Source: Nitriliruptor sp040882075 (GTDB lineage: Bacteria; Actinomycetota; Nitriliruptoria; Nitriliruptorales; Nitriliruptoraceae). Taken from it: a stretch of DNA of 64,000 bases. Below are positions 50,528-60,390 of this stretch, in pieces. The position numbers were made by a program, and so were the translations under genes. The number at the start of each line of letters is the position of its first letter. The stretch's first letter is position 1. Location of the stretch: assembly GCF_040882075.1 (NCBI RefSeq), contig NZ_JBBEBZ010000161.1, positions 1 through 64,000 of the forward strand. Direction: 5' to 3'. Under the pieces are notes generated by a model. The model was given only the letters and a program-made list of their open reading frames with translations. It was not told the origin of the DNA and ran no database searches.

Positions 50528-51967
50528 ATGAGCAGCCCTCCCGATCCCGTGCCCGATCCCCCGTTCGTGGGCGATCTGCCGACCGAGCCCGGGGCCCCGG
50601 CGACGAACGGCCCGTCGTTGCCCCCGGACGCCGAGCTGGCGGCGGTGACCACCGCACTGCTCGAGGCGGATCGGGCGATCGCGCGAGCGGTCGCGCTGGC
50701 CGGACGGATCGACGGCCGCCGCGCAGCTGCAGAGGAAGGGATGACGGTCGACGGCGCGCTGCAGCTGCACACCGGCGCAGCCCGCTGCGACGTGTCGATG
50801 GTCCTGACCGCTGGCGACGTGCTCGCCACGATGCCTGCCACCGCCGGACTGTTCGCCTCCGGGGTGCTGTCCTGGGGCCACGTCCGGGCGCTGGTGTCCG
50901 GGGTCCGCCGGTTGGACGCTGCGGCCCGCACCGCGCTGGACGTCTACCTCGGCGAGCACACCGGGCGGCTGGCGGCGATGGACCCCGAAGCGCGGCTGTG
51001 GGCGCTGGACGACGCGGTCGCCGAGTTCTCACCGTTGCGGGAGATCGAGGACCGGGCTGACCAGCGGATCGAGTCGGAGTTCCTCGCCCTCCAAGGACGC
51101 CTCGACGGATCCGGCTCCGCCTACGGCGAGTTCGGACCGGAGTCGTTCGCGACCCTCACCGGCGCGCTCACCGCCGAAGCGGACGCTCCCCGTGCGGCGC
51201 CCTGCCCCGGCGACCAGGACGGCCCGACCGAACCGGCACCGTCACGGGCCCAGCAGTTGGCCGCTGCGCTGATCCGCCTCTGCGTCCGCCGGCCCGGCGA
51301 TGGCCGCAGCGGTGGGTCGGCGCCGGTGCGCTTCGGGGTGCTGGTCGATCTCGATCGGCTCACCGACACCTGCGCCGGCACGATCACGGCTGGGGTGCGA
51401 GGCCGTCCGCCTCGGCTGATGCGGCGGGCGCTGGACCGCCTCGCGTGCGACGCTGCCCTCGACGTCGTCATCCGCGATGGGACCGACCTGCTCGCCGCCC
51501 AGCGTTACGCCCCCGAGGTGACCGCCGCGACCCGCCGAGCCGTGATGGCCCGCGACGGCGGTTGCCGGTTCCCCGGCTGCACCGCACCGATCAGCTGGTG
51601 CGACGTCCACCACGTGCAACCACGCGCCGCCGGCGACGACCACGCGGTTGGCAACCTCGCCGCCCTGTGTCGACGCCACCACACGACCGTCCACCGGCGC
51701 GGCTGGTCCCAGACCCTCCACGGCGACGGGACGTACACGATCCGACGTCGTGGCCGGACCTGGGCCACCCTGCCGCGCCACGATCGACAGCTGCCTCCTC
51801 GATGCCCCGACCGGCCCGCGACCCGCCCCGGCACCACCCCACGCGACGGTCCCGCCTCCCGGGACGGTCCCATCCCGCGCGACGGACCCGCGTCACGCGG
51901 CGATCCCGCCTCCTTACCCGATCCTCGCTCGACCGGTGTCCGGCAGCCCGCCTCCCTGCCGTTCTGA
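50528..51967 (+). CDS. DUF222/HNH endonuclease domain protein (13E12 family)
   Basis: This 479-residue protein has the helical DUF222 region (about 35-330, with GALQLHTGAARCDVSMVL and FASGVLSWGHVRALV) and a C-terminal HNH domain: CRFPGCTAPISWCDVHHVQP then NLAALCRRHHTTVHRRGW. Such genes are numerous and often mobile-associated in actinobacteria; the role is not known. ATG 50528 is chosen; the 37 residues upstream look non-coding. The C-terminal tail repeats RDGPASRDGP units. Confidence 0.87.
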   Translation: MSSPPDPVPDPPFVGDLPTEPGAPATNGPSLPPDAELAAVTTALLEADRAIARAVALAGRIDGRRAAAEEGMTVDGALQLHTGAARCDVSMVLTAGDVLATMPATAGLFASGVLSWGHVRALVSGVRRLDAAARTALDVYLGEHTGRLAAMDPEARLWALDDAVAEFSPLREIEDRADQRIESEFLALQGRLDGSGSAYGEFGPESFATLTGALTAEADAPRAAPCPGDQDGPTEPAPSRAQQLAAALIRLCVRRPGDGRSGGSAPVRFGVLVDLDRLTDTCAGTITAGVRGRPPRLMRRALDRLACDAALDVVIRDGTDLLAAQRYAPEVTAATRRAVMARDGGCRFPGCTAPISWCDVHHVQPRAAGDDHAVGNLAALCRRHHTTVHRRGWSQTLHGDGTYTIRRRGRTWATLPRHDRQLPPRCPDRPATRPGTTPRDGPASRDGPIPRDGPASRGDPASLPDPRSTGVRQPASLPF

Positions 51968-52036
51968 CCCTCCCACCACCAGCCGCGAGCTCCCGCGAGG
52001 TCCGGGCGGTACCACCCGCCGCACACCACTCCCCCG

Positions 52037-52064
52037 CCACCCTCCCCGGTTCGCGGGGCGGTGG
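52037..52064. terminator. hairpin between convergent HNH and permease genes
   Basis: CCACC-CT-CCCCG, loop GTTCG, CGGGG-C-GGTGG forms a ten-pair stem with a small internal loop. It lies in the middle of the 154-base gap between two convergent stops, so it could end both transcripts. A direct repeat of GGCGTCGGATCGG follows. Confidence 0.55.
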
Positions 52065-52121
52065 TGCGTGGCGACCCGGCGTCGGATCGGTCGCGGCGTC
52101 GGATCGGCCTCGGCCTCGGGA

Positions 52122-53315
52122 TCAGTCGCGCCGGAGCGCCTCGACGGGGTCGAGCTGGCCCGCGCGACGGGCCGGCAGGACGCCGAAGAGCAGACCGACA
52201 CCGACCGAGACGCTGAGCGCGAGCGCGACCGACCACCAGGTGACGACGGCGGTGAGCGGGCTGACCGCCTCGGCCAGGCGTGCCAGCGCGATGCCGAGCA
52301 GCAGACCGACGACACCGCCGAGCCCGGTCAACACGATCGCCTCGAGCAGGAACTGGCGCGTGATGTCCCGCGTCCGCGCGCCGAGGGCCTTGCGCAGCCC
52401 GATCTCTCGCGTCCTCTCGGTCACCGAGACCAGCATGATGTTGGACACCCCGACCCCGCCGACCAGCAGCGAGATGCCGGCGATGGCGGCCAGCACGAGG
52501 GTGAGGATCTGCAGGATGTCACCGACGACCCCGATGATCTCGTCCTGGCTCAGGACGGTGAACTCGTCCTCGGCCAGGCGTTGCCCGAGGACCCGCTCGA
52601 TGATCGTCCGGTCCGCTTCGACGGTGGTGGTGTCCGTGGCGCGGACGAAGATCGCATCCAGCGTCGAGACCCCGAACAACCGCTGACCGGCGCCGAGCGG
52701 CACCAGCACCTCGTCGTCACGATCCGGGCCGAACGGGGTGCCGCCGACCTCGGCGAGCACCCCCTGGACGCGGAACCGGATGCCGCCGACGGTGAGGTTG
52801 CGGCCGATCGGGTCGCTGCCGGCGAACAGCACCTGCGCCGTGGTCGCCCCGATCAGGGCGACGCGGCGGGCCGTGAGGACGTCCGACGCGGTGAACGCCT
52901 GCCCGCGCGCGACCTCGCGGTCGACCACCTCGCCGTAGCCGGCCGTGATGCCGTAGACGCTGGTGGTGATCCGGGCGCCGTCGGCGGAGATCTGCTCGCC
53001 GCCGACCACGTACCCGGCGGCGCGGCGCCCCTCCCCCGCGGGCAGCGCGGCCTCGAGGTCGTCGACGTCCTCGGCCACGAACCGGGCCCGGGCCGGCGCG
53101 GAGCCGAAGTCCCCGTCCCCCGGCAGCACGAACAGCAGGTTCGACCCGAGGCCCTCGATCGCGCCGGTGATCTCCTCACGAGCGCCCTGACCGATGGCGA
53201 CCAGCAGGACGACCGACAGCACCCCGATGACCACCCCGAGCGTGGTCAGGGCCGACCGCAGCCGGTTGGCGACGAGCGCCTGCATCGCCACACGGAACGC
53301 CTCGCGCAGGCTCAC
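52122..53315 (-). CDS. MacB-like ABC transporter permease
   Basis: This 397-residue FtsX/MacB-type permease has four membrane segments: one near 20-45, then three in the last 130 residues. The extracytoplasmic MacB core domain lies between them. The family block TREIGLRKALGARTRDI and the end LPARRAGQLDPVEALRRD are typical. With the ATPase and adaptor genes it makes a tripartite-like exporter; substrates may be a peptide, lipid or antibiotic. GTG start overlaps the ATPase stop. Confidence 0.92.
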   Translation of the reverse strand: MSLREAFRVAMQALVANRLRSALTTLGVVIGVLSVVLLVAIGQGAREEITGAIEGLGSNLLFVLPGDGDFGSAPARARFVAEDVDDLEAALPAGEGRRAAGYVVGGEQISADGARITTSVYGITAGYGEVVDREVARGQAFTASDVLTARRVALIGATTAQVLFAGSDPIGRNLTVGGIRFRVQGVLAEVGGTPFGPDRDDEVLVPLGAGQRLFGVSTLDAIFVRATDTTTVEADRTIIERVLGQRLAEDEFTVLSQDEIIGVVGDILQILTLVLAAIAGISLLVGGVGVSNIMLVSVTERTREIGLRKALGARTRDITRQFLLEAIVLTGLGGVVGLLLGIALARLAEAVSPLTAVVTWWSVALALSVSVGVGLLFGVLPARRAGQLDPVEALRRD

Positions 53316-54064
53316 CGACCACCACCAACGTCGCGTCGGGTGTCCGAGAGCACCAGCCCGTCCCGTAGCTCGATCCGGCGGTCCGCGCGTGCGGCGATAT
53401 CGGGCTCGTGGGTGATGACCACGACGGCCATCCCGCGTTCGCGGTGGAAGCGTTCGAGCAGCGCCATCACCTCGCCACCGGTCGTGGTGTCGAGGTTGCC
53501 GGTGGGCTCGTCGGCGAGCAGCAGCGGGGGTTCGGTGACGAGGGCGCGGGCGATGGCGACCCGCTGCTGCTGACCGCCGGACAGCTCGGTCGGCCGGTGG
53601 TCGACCCGATCGGCCAGCCCGACGGACCCGAGGGCGTCCAGGGCGCGGACTCGCCGCTCCTTGACGGTGCTGGCGCGGTAGACCAGCGGCAGCTGGACGT
53701 TGTCGAGCGCCGTCAACCGCGGCAGCAGGTGGAACGACTGGAACACGAAACCGATCGACCCGTTGCGCAGGGCCGCCAGCTCGCGATCGTCCATGCTGCG
53801 CACGTCCTGCCCGTCGTAGCGGACCACCCCGGTGGTCGGACGGTCGAGGGCGCCGAGGAGGTTGAGGAGCGTCGACTTGCCCGAACCCGACGAGCCGACG
53901 ATGGCGACGTAGTCCCCCCGATCGACCTCGAAGCTGACCCCTCGGAGCGCGTGCACCTCGACGGGATCCTCGCCACGTCGGCTGCCGAGCCGGTAGGTGC
54001 GGACGACGTCGCGAGCCTCGAGGAGGACCGGGACGTCACCACCGGCATCGGGTGGATCGCTCAC
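53312..54064 (-). CDS. ABC transporter ATP-binding protein, MacB/LolD type
   Basis: This 250-residue ATPase has Walker A GSSGSGKST (near 57-65), the Q-loop VFQSFHLLPRLTALDNV, signature LSGGQQQR, Walker B PLLLADEPTGNLDTTTG and the switch His in VVVITHEPDIA. The GNLD and THE features are those of the MacB/LolD group. It overlaps both neighbours by four bases (GTGA), so three genes form one operon. Confidence 0.95.
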   Translation of the reverse strand: MSDPPDAGGDVPVLLEARDVVRTYRLGSRRGEDPVEVHALRGVSFEVDRGDYVAIVGSSGSGKSTLLNLLGALDRPTTGVVRYDGQDVRSMDDRELAALRNGSIGFVFQSFHLLPRLTALDNVQLPLVYRASTVKERRVRALDALGSVGLADRVDHRPTELSGGQQQRVAIARALVTEPPLLLADEPTGNLDTTTGGEVMALLERFHRERGMAVVVITHEPDIAARADRRIELRDGLVLSDTRRDVGGGR

Positions 54065-55413
54065 CCCTCGAGCCTCTGCCCGTCCTCGACCGCGTCGACA
54101 CCGGTGGTGACGACCCGATCCCCGGGAGCGAGCTGCCCCTCGACGGCCGCATCCTGGTCACCGATCGCGACCACGGTCACCGCGACCTCACGGGCCACAC
54201 CGCCCTCGACGACGAACACGACCTCCTGACCACCACGGCGCAGGAGCGCCGCGGTCGGCACGGTCGCGTCGGACTCGACCCGTCGGAGTTCGATCTCGGC
54301 GCTGGCGGTCAGCCCGACCCGCAGGCGCACGTCGGGAGGCACGCGGGTGAGCCGCACCGTGACGGGGAAGCTGGCACCTCCCGTGGGCGCGACCACGGGG
54401 GCGATGGCGACGTGGGCCACGACCCCGCGCAGCTCGGCCTCCGGGAACGCGTCCACGAGGACGGTGACGTCCTGCCCGGGTTCGACCTCGACGACGTCGA
54501 TCTCGTCGACCTCGACGCGCGCCGTGAACGCCGACAGGTCGTAGATGGTCGCCACCGTCCGTCCCGGACCGACCGTGACGCCGGCGGCCACGGGGCCGGC
54601 CGAGGTCGAGGCGGCAGCCGTGCCGCCGCCGAGGAGGCCCTCGATGTCGCCGATCCCACCCGCCCCCGACCCACCGAGCTGGTCGGTCAACCCCCCGAGA
54701 CCGGCTGTCGACCCGCCGCCATCGGCACGGCCGAGCTCGATCACGCCCGAGGCAGGTGCGCTGATGATGAGCTCGTCGCCCCGACCGCGAGCGGCCTCGA
54801 GGGCGAGCTCCGCCTGATCGCGCTGCGCCGCGGCAGCCGCACGCTGGGCGGCCGACGCCTGCTGCGCCTGCCCCGCCGCCTCGCGTTCGGAGGCGACCAA
54901 ACCGTCCCGGGCTTCGGCGTACGACGCACGGGCCTCGACGACCCGGTCGATGGCGGCCGCACGCAGGTCGTCGTCCTCGATCGCTCGGGCCTGCTCGGTC
55001 AGGGCATCGAGCACGGGCGGGAGGGTCGCCTCGAGCTGGCTCCGGACCGCGCCGAGCAGCGGTGACAGATCGAACCCGGCCGACCCGGCGGCCCCGGCCA
55101 GCGCGTCGGCGGAGCGGACCGCGCTCTCGGCCTGGGCGATCTGGAGCTCGACGCTCTCGGAGGTGAGCTCGGCGATCGGATCGCCGGCCGCGACCTGCTG
55201 CCCGTCCTCGACCAGCAGACGCGCGATCTCGCCACCGATCGGGGCGGTGACGGCGACGCGTGCCGCGGGCTCCAGCGTGGCGACGGAGGCGACGGTCTGG
55301 ACGACCTCACCGGAACTGACCTCCGCGGTCTCGACGGTGAGGCCATCCTCGCCCGTGCACGATCCCGCCAGCAACGATGCCACCAGGAGCGGGACCAGCC
55401 AGCGGGCGGACAC
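54061..55413 (-). CDS. lipoprotein MacA/HlyD-like adaptor of the exporter
   Basis: This 450-residue protein has a lipobox (LLAGSC, near 19), a biotinyl-like half (ARVAVTAPIGGEIARLLVED, then APASGVIELG), a long helical hairpin with Ala/Glu/Gln-rich heptads (about 85-215) and beta-barrel parts (ARVEVDEIDVVEVEPGQDV). A Gly-rich insertion of about 60 residues interrupts the second lipoyl half. In a Gram-positive cell it would sit on the outer face of the membrane with the permease. Confidence 0.9.
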   Translation of the reverse strand: MSARWLVPLLVASLLAGSCTGEDGLTVETAEVSSGEVVQTVASVATLEPAARVAVTAPIGGEIARLLVEDGQQVAAGDPIAELTSESVELQIAQAESAVRSADALAGAAGSAGFDLSPLLGAVRSQLEATLPPVLDALTEQARAIEDDDLRAAAIDRVVEARASYAEARDGLVASEREAAGQAQQASAAQRAAAAAQRDQAELALEAARGRGDELIISAPASGVIELGRADGGGSTAGLGGLTDQLGGSGAGGIGDIEGLLGGGTAAASTSAGPVAAGVTVGPGRTVATIYDLSAFTARVEVDEIDVVEVEPGQDVTVLVDAFPEAELRGVVAHVAIAPVVAPTGGASFPVTVRLTRVPPDVRLRVGLTASAEIELRRVESDATVPTAALLRRGGQEVVFVVEGGVAREVAVTVVAIGDQDAAVEGQLAPGDRVVTTGVDAVEDGQRLEG

Positions 55414-55418
55414 GGCGG

Positions 55419-56219
55419 TCAGCCGAGTTCGCGGCTACGGGCGGCCGCGGCGCCGAGCGCGTCGAGCACCGCGGCGCGCAGCCCCCGCTGCTCGAACACC
55501 TGGAGCGCGGCGGCGGTGGTGCCACCGGGGGAGGTGACCGCGGCACGGAGGCCAGCGGCCGGTTCGTCGGAGGCGTCGAGGAGGGTCGACGCCCCGAGCA
55601 ACGTCTGGGTCGTCAGCTGCACGGCGACCTCCCGCGGGAGACCGAGCAGCACCCCCGCGTCGATCATGGCCTCGGCGAGCAGGAACACGTAGGCGGGCCC
55701 GGATCCGGACAGGGCCGTGACCGCGTCGAGGTGGTGCTCGTCGAGCCGGAGCACGGCACCGACGGGCCGGAGCAGGTCCTCGGTGGTGCGCAGGTGCTCC
55801 TCGGAGGCGTGGCGACCCGCGGCGATGACGGACATGGCGCGATCGACCTGCACCGGTGTGTTGCTCATGACCCGCACGACGGCCGCGCCATCGGGCAGAC
55901 CGGACTCGAGGGTCGCGAGCTTCACCCCGGCCGCGAGGCTGATGACCACCGCCCCCGGACGCAGGTCGGCCAGGTCGGGCAGCACCGCGGCCATGACCTG
56001 CGGCTTGACCGCCAGCACGACGACGTCGGCCTCGGCCACGGCGGCCCGGTTGTCGGTGTCGGTCCGGACCCCGTGCTCGGCGGCCAAGCGCTCGAGCGCG
56101 TCGACCCGGGGGTCGGTCGCCACGATGCGATCGGCCGGGACCGTGCCCGACCGCGTCAGTCCGCGCAGGAGCGCGCCACCGAGCTGTCCCGTGCCGATGA
56201 TCGCCAGCGTCCCGTCCAC
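55419..56219 (-). CDS. proC: pyrroline-5-carboxylate reductase
   Basis: This 266-residue enzyme makes the last step of proline synthesis with NAD(P)H. It has LAIIGTGQLGGALLRGL (4-20), VVLAVKPQVM, VRVMSNTPVQV, ALSGSGPAYVFLLAEAMID and the C-terminal signature VTSPGGTTAAALQVFEQRGLR. GTG 56219 has GGAGG eight bases upstream. It is five bases from the adaptor gene, so it may be read through. Confidence 0.93.
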   Translation of the reverse strand: MDGTLAIIGTGQLGGALLRGLTRSGTVPADRIVATDPRVDALERLAAEHGVRTDTDNRAAVAEADVVVLAVKPQVMAAVLPDLADLRPGAVVISLAAGVKLATLESGLPDGAAVVRVMSNTPVQVDRAMSVIAAGRHASEEHLRTTEDLLRPVGAVLRLDEHHLDAVTALSGSGPAYVFLLAEAMIDAGVLLGLPREVAVQLTTQTLLGASTLLDASDEPAAGLRAAVTSPGGTTAAALQVFEQRGLRAAVLDALGAAAARSRELG

Positions 56220-56325
56220 GCCCGTCCCTCCCTGTCGCAACGCTCGCGACGGTAGCCCCACCGCGGCTCACGCCGCGGCGACCGGGTGCTGCTCACCCGA
56301 GGTGGGCGCACGGGGGGTGGCGCGG

Positions 56326-56811
56326 TCAACCGGATCCGGAGACGGGGTTCGGAGGCAGACCCACCTTGGATCGCCACGCCTGCTCGGTGGCGATGTAGTC
56401 GGAGAACCCCGCCCGGAGGACCGCGTTGAAGGTCTCGTCCGACAGCGTGAGCACCAGGCCGAGCAGCTCGTCGAGGCGGGTCGCGTCGACCACCTCGAGC
56501 GGCACGGCACCGGTCAGGATGAGGTCGCCCTCGTCATCGAGCCCGAAGTGGACCGGGAGGGGACGTTGGTTGCGCGACAGCAGGATGCGGTAGACGTCGA
56601 CGTGGCCCTCGTCGGGCACGCCCGCGAGCAGCGAGGTGAGCTTGAGCGACCGCTCGTCGATGTGCAGCAGCAGCGGGATCGTGCGCTTCCACTCCCCGGC
56701 CAGCTGTGTCAGCCAGCGGTCGTCGCCCACCGGCACCGCCTCGAGGTCGTTGTCCTCGAGCACTGCCAGGAGGGCTGTCCTGGCCCGGTCGCGCAGATCG
56801 CCGTCGGTCAC
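56326..56811 (-). CDS. YbjN domain-containing protein
   Basis: This 161-residue protein has the YbjN fold: a helical start, beta-strands KRTIPLLLHIDERSLKLTS, the block LLSRNQRPLPVHFGLDDEG DLILTGAVPLE (in two parts) and terminal helices. The family is related to type III secretion chaperones, and its role is unclear. It starts at GTG 56811, ten bases after the phosphorylase gene, with which it is probably co-expressed. Confidence 0.8.
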   Translation of the reverse strand: MTDGDLRDRARTALLAVLEDNDLEAVPVGDDRWLTQLAGEWKRTIPLLLHIDERSLKLTSLLAGVPDEGHVDVYRILLSRNQRPLPVHFGLDDEGDLILTGAVPLEVVDATRLDELLGLVLTLSDETFNAVLRAGFSDYIATEQAWRSKVGLPPNPVSGSG

Positions 56812-56821
56812 CGCTCGCTCC

Positions 56822-58978
56822 TCATCTCGTCGGTCCGACGCGAGGCGTCGGACGCGGCACGGTCGAGCCGGCCCCGGCTGGCACGGGATCGCCGCGGTAG
56901 ACCCGCGTCACGTAGTCCACGACCATCCGGTGGGTGGAGTACGCCGGCGCCAGCAGCGCGATGGCGTCCTGCATCATCGTGGTCCAGCGTGCCGGCACGC
57001 CACCCTCGCCGCGATCGTGGAAGGTCGGGACCACGGCGTCCTCGAGCACCGCGTACAGCGATGCCGCGTCGGCGGCCGAGCGGGCGTCGAGGTCCTCGGA
57101 CTCGTCGCGGTCGCCGATGACCCACCCGAAGCCCTCGCGGGCCGAGGGGGCGAGGTCCGTGACCGCCTCGTCCCACCACCCGTCGAGGATCGAGGCGTTC
57201 AGCACCCCGTTCGCGGCGGCCTTCATCCCCGACGTCCCGGACGCCTCGAGCGGCCGGCGGGGGGTGTTGAGCCACACGTCGGCCCCGGCGACCAACAAGG
57301 AGGCCAGATCGAGGTCGTAGCCCGCGAGGAAGGCGATCCGACCGCGGAACCGGGGGTCGCGGGACAACCCGACCAGCTGCTGGATGAGGTGCTTGCCCGC
57401 CTCGTCTCGGGGGTGCGCCTTCCCGGCCAGCAGCAGCTGCACGGGACGGTCCTCGTCGGCGACGATGGCGGCGAGCCGATCGACGTCGGTGGCCAGGAGC
57501 GTCGCGCGCTTGTAGGTCGCGAAGCGACGAGCGAACCCGATCGTGAGCGCATCAGGATCGAGCCCCCGGCCGTCGGGGCCGACCCCGGTGCGGCGTGCCT
57601 GCCCCGCCAACCGCTCACGCGCCGCGGCGATCAGGCGGTGACGCGCCGCGGTGTGGGCGCGCCACAGCTCGTCGGGCGCCACCTCGTAGATGGCCCGCCA
57701 GGCGGCGGGGTCGGTCGTCGTCCGCCAACGATCCCCGAGGTGCCAGTCGTACAGCCGCGCGAGGTCCGGTCCGACCCAGCGGCCGGGGTGCACACCGTTG
57801 GTGACGTGACCGACGGGGACCTCCTCCGGAGCTCGGTCGCCCCAGACCGGTGCGAGCATCCGTCGCGAGACCTCACCGTGGAGCCGGGCGACGCCGTTGG
57901 TGTTGCGGGAGGTCCGCACCGCGAGGACGGTCTGCGACCACCCCCCGTCCGCGTCGGCCGCGAGCGGGAACAGGTCCTCGAACGACACACCCGCACGTTC
58001 GGCGAGCGGGGTCAGGTGCCAGGCGGCGGCGCCGCGGTCGAACACGTCGTGCCCCGCCGCGACGGGCGTGTGGGTGGTGAACACCAGCTCGGACCGGACC
58101 TGCTGCACCGCGGCGTCGAGGTCCGCACCGTCAGCGAGGTGCCCGCGGAGACGTTCGAGCGCAGCGAACGCCGCGTGCCCCTCGTTGAGGTGGTAGACGC
58201 GGGGTTCGATCCCGAGCGCGGCGAGCAGCCGGACGCTGCCCACCCCGAGCACCAGCTCCTGTCGCAGCCGGGTGTCCGCGTCACCTCCGTAGAGCTGACC
58301 CGTGATGGCGCGGTGGGCGTGGGTGTTCCCGTCGACGTCGGTGTCGAGCAGGAACAAGCGCACGCGACCGACGCGCACCTCCCACGCCTGGACCTGCAGC
58401 GTGCCATCGCCGAGCTCGACCGCGACCTGGAGCCGATCGTCGCCCTGCACCACCGGTCGGACCGGCATCGATGGCAGGTCGTTGGTCGCCGGCGAGTCCT
58501 GTTGCCAGCCGGACGCATCGAGGTGCTGGCGGAAGTAGCCGTCGTGGTAGGCGAGCCCCACGGCGACGAGCGGGACACCGAGGTCGGACGCCGATCGCAG
58601 GTGGTCACCGGCGAGGGCACCGAGGCCGCCGGAGAAGATCCGCAGGCAGTCCGCGAGCGCGAACTCCGCCGACAGGTAGGCCACCACCCGATCCGGGTCG
58701 TCGCCGCTGTGGGCGTACCAGGTGTCGGTGTCGGCGAGGTAGGCCTCGAGGTCGGCGACCGCGGCAGCGACCCGCCCCGGGTAGGTCGGGTGCGCAGCCC
58801 CCGCGGCCAGCCGGCGCTCGTCGAGCCCGGCCAGCATCCGGACCGGGTCACGGCCCGCCGCCAGGTAGCCGGTGGCATCCAGCTCGGTGAACAGCTCCTC
58901 GGTCGCGTGGTCCCAGGACCAGCGCAGGTCGCCAGCGAGACGTCGGAGGTCGGCCAGCAAGGTCGCGGGATCGTGCAC
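56822..58978 (-). CDS. glgP: alpha-glucan (glycogen) phosphorylase
   Basis: This 718-residue GT35 enzyme releases glucose-1-phosphate from glycogen or maltodextrin. It belongs to the shorter type with an N-terminal DUF3417 domain (LRWSWDHATEELFTELD). The core has FSGGLGALAGDHL, HLNEGHAAFAALERL, GHVTNGVHPGRWV, GFARRFATYKRATL and the PLP-site block EASGTSGMKAAANGVLN near 600. GTG 58978 has GAGG upstream. Confidence 0.94.
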   Translation of the reverse strand: MHDPATLLADLRRLAGDLRWSWDHATEELFTELDATGYLAAGRDPVRMLAGLDERRLAAGAAHPTYPGRVAAAVADLEAYLADTDTWYAHSGDDPDRVVAYLSAEFALADCLRIFSGGLGALAGDHLRSASDLGVPLVAVGLAYHDGYFRQHLDASGWQQDSPATNDLPSMPVRPVVQGDDRLQVAVELGDGTLQVQAWEVRVGRVRLFLLDTDVDGNTHAHRAITGQLYGGDADTRLRQELVLGVGSVRLLAALGIEPRVYHLNEGHAAFAALERLRGHLADGADLDAAVQQVRSELVFTTHTPVAAGHDVFDRGAAAWHLTPLAERAGVSFEDLFPLAADADGGWSQTVLAVRTSRNTNGVARLHGEVSRRMLAPVWGDRAPEEVPVGHVTNGVHPGRWVGPDLARLYDWHLGDRWRTTTDPAAWRAIYEVAPDELWRAHTAARHRLIAAARERLAGQARRTGVGPDGRGLDPDALTIGFARRFATYKRATLLATDVDRLAAIVADEDRPVQLLLAGKAHPRDEAGKHLIQQLVGLSRDPRFRGRIAFLAGYDLDLASLLVAGADVWLNTPRRPLEASGTSGMKAAANGVLNASILDGWWDEAVTDLAPSAREGFGWVIGDRDESEDLDARSAADAASLYAVLEDAVVPTFHDRGEGGVPARWTTMMQDAIALLAPAYSTHRMVVDYVTRVYRGDPVPAGAGSTVPRPTPRVGPTR

Positions 58979-59013
58979 GGGAGCCTCTCGTCCGGATCGG
59001 GTGGTGCGCGACG

Positions 59014-60390
59014 CTAGACCGCGACCCCGTCCTCGTCCTCGACCGACCCGGTCCGTGCCACCGTGGCCGCGCGGTCGAGCACCTCGTCGTAGACGGTGAG
59101 CAGCCGGTCGACCGATCGGTCCCAGGTCGCCGATGCCGCAGCACGGACCCCGGCTGCGCCGACCTTCCGGGCGTGTTCGTGATCCGTCAGCAGTGGCACG
59201 ACAGCCGCCGCGTGATCCGCCGGATCGTGTCCGGACACGAGCACCCCGCCGTCACCGACGACCGCCTGCAGGCCGGGGACGTCGGCGGCGACGACCGGCA
59301 ACCCGGACGCCTGCGCCTCGAGCGCGACGAGCCCGAAGGTCTCGCTGCGGGAGGGGGCGACCAGGACATCGCAGGCGCGGTACGCCTCGGCCAGTTCGTC
59401 CTGCGACACCGCTGGCTCGATGGACACCGCGTCGTCGACGTCGAGCGCGGCGGCGAGATGGTGGAGCTGGTCGGGGCCCGTGACCCCCGCACCGTTGCCG
59501 GAGGTGCCGCCGATGATGCGGAGCCGCGCATCCGGCACCACCCGTCGGACCTCCGCGAGCGTGCGGATGGCCACGTCGGGGCCCTTCAGCGGCTGGAGCC
59601 GACCGACGAAGAGCAGCGTCGGCGGGCGGTCGGCCGGCCGCGGCGACGTCGAGGGGTGGAAGCGGGACAGATCGACGCCGGCGGGCACGACCTGCAGTCG
59701 TGCCCCGGACAGGCCGTAGGTGCGGTGCAGGAGCGCAGCCTCGCCACACGTCAGCACCGTGACCTGGTCCGCGGACCGGGCGACGGCGGCCTCGGCGATC
59801 AGACGAAGGGGCGGCTCGGGCGTGTCCCCCGGCGCGAGGTGGGCGTTCTTCAGCACCCCGAGGGTGTGGAAGGTCTGCACCAGCGGGACCTGCCACCGGG
59901 CCGCGATCCGCTTGCCGACCCACCCCGACAGCCAGTAGTGGGCGTGGACGAGGTCGAACGGCCGCTCGCCCCGGGTGATCCGCGCCACCACCTCAGGGTG
60001 GCGTTCGAGCGCGAGCAGGACGCCGCAGAGCAGGTTCGCGACCTCGTGCTTGGCGACCGGTGCGACCGGGCCAGCGACGAGGTGGTGGACGCGAGCGCAG
60101 GTCCCGTCGGCAGCCCGGTGCAGCACGACGGTCGGTGGCAACGACGGGTCGGTCGCGCGCGTGAACACGTCGACCGCGACGCCACGGTCCGCGGCCCGAC
60201 GCGCTGCCTCCGCGACCGAGACGTTGAGGCCGCCGCCGTCGCCCTGGCCGGGCTGGTCGAGGGGCGAGGTGTGGATCGACAGGATCGCGACACGGCGGAC
60301 CCGCGGACGGACGCGACCAGCGCCGTCACCTCCGTGCCGGACCACGGGGCGAGGTGCGAGAGCGCGCGTCGACGCGGATGAGCCGGTCAC
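59014..60390 (-). CDS. GT4-family glycosyltransferase, MshA-like
   Basis: This 458-residue glycosyltransferase has the entry block SIHTSPLDQPGQGDGGGLNV (near 37-56), which resembles that of MshA (mycothiol synthesis), then FDLVHAHYWLSG, QTFHTLGVLKN, VVPAGVDLSRF, LLFVGRLQPLKGPD, and the donor-binding PSRSETFGLVALEAQASGLP. MshA or sucrose-phosphate-synthase-like roles are both possible. Its neighbour glgP speaks for glucan or sugar work. GTG 60390 overlaps the GNAT gene stop. Confidence 0.85.
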   Translation of the reverse strand: MTGSSASTRALAPRPVVRHGGDGAGRVRPRVRRVAILSIHTSPLDQPGQGDGGGLNVSVAEAARRAADRGVAVDVFTRATDPSLPPTVVLHRAADGTCARVHHLVAGPVAPVAKHEVANLLCGVLLALERHPEVVARITRGERPFDLVHAHYWLSGWVGKRIAARWQVPLVQTFHTLGVLKNAHLAPGDTPEPPLRLIAEAAVARSADQVTVLTCGEAALLHRTYGLSGARLQVVPAGVDLSRFHPSTSPRPADRPPTLLFVGRLQPLKGPDVAIRTLAEVRRVVPDARLRIIGGTSGNGAGVTGPDQLHHLAAALDVDDAVSIEPAVSQDELAEAYRACDVLVAPSRSETFGLVALEAQASGLPVVAADVPGLQAVVGDGGVLVSGHDPADHAAAVVPLLTDHEHARKVGAAGVRAAASATWDRSVDRLLTVYDEVLDRAATVARTGSVEDEDGVAV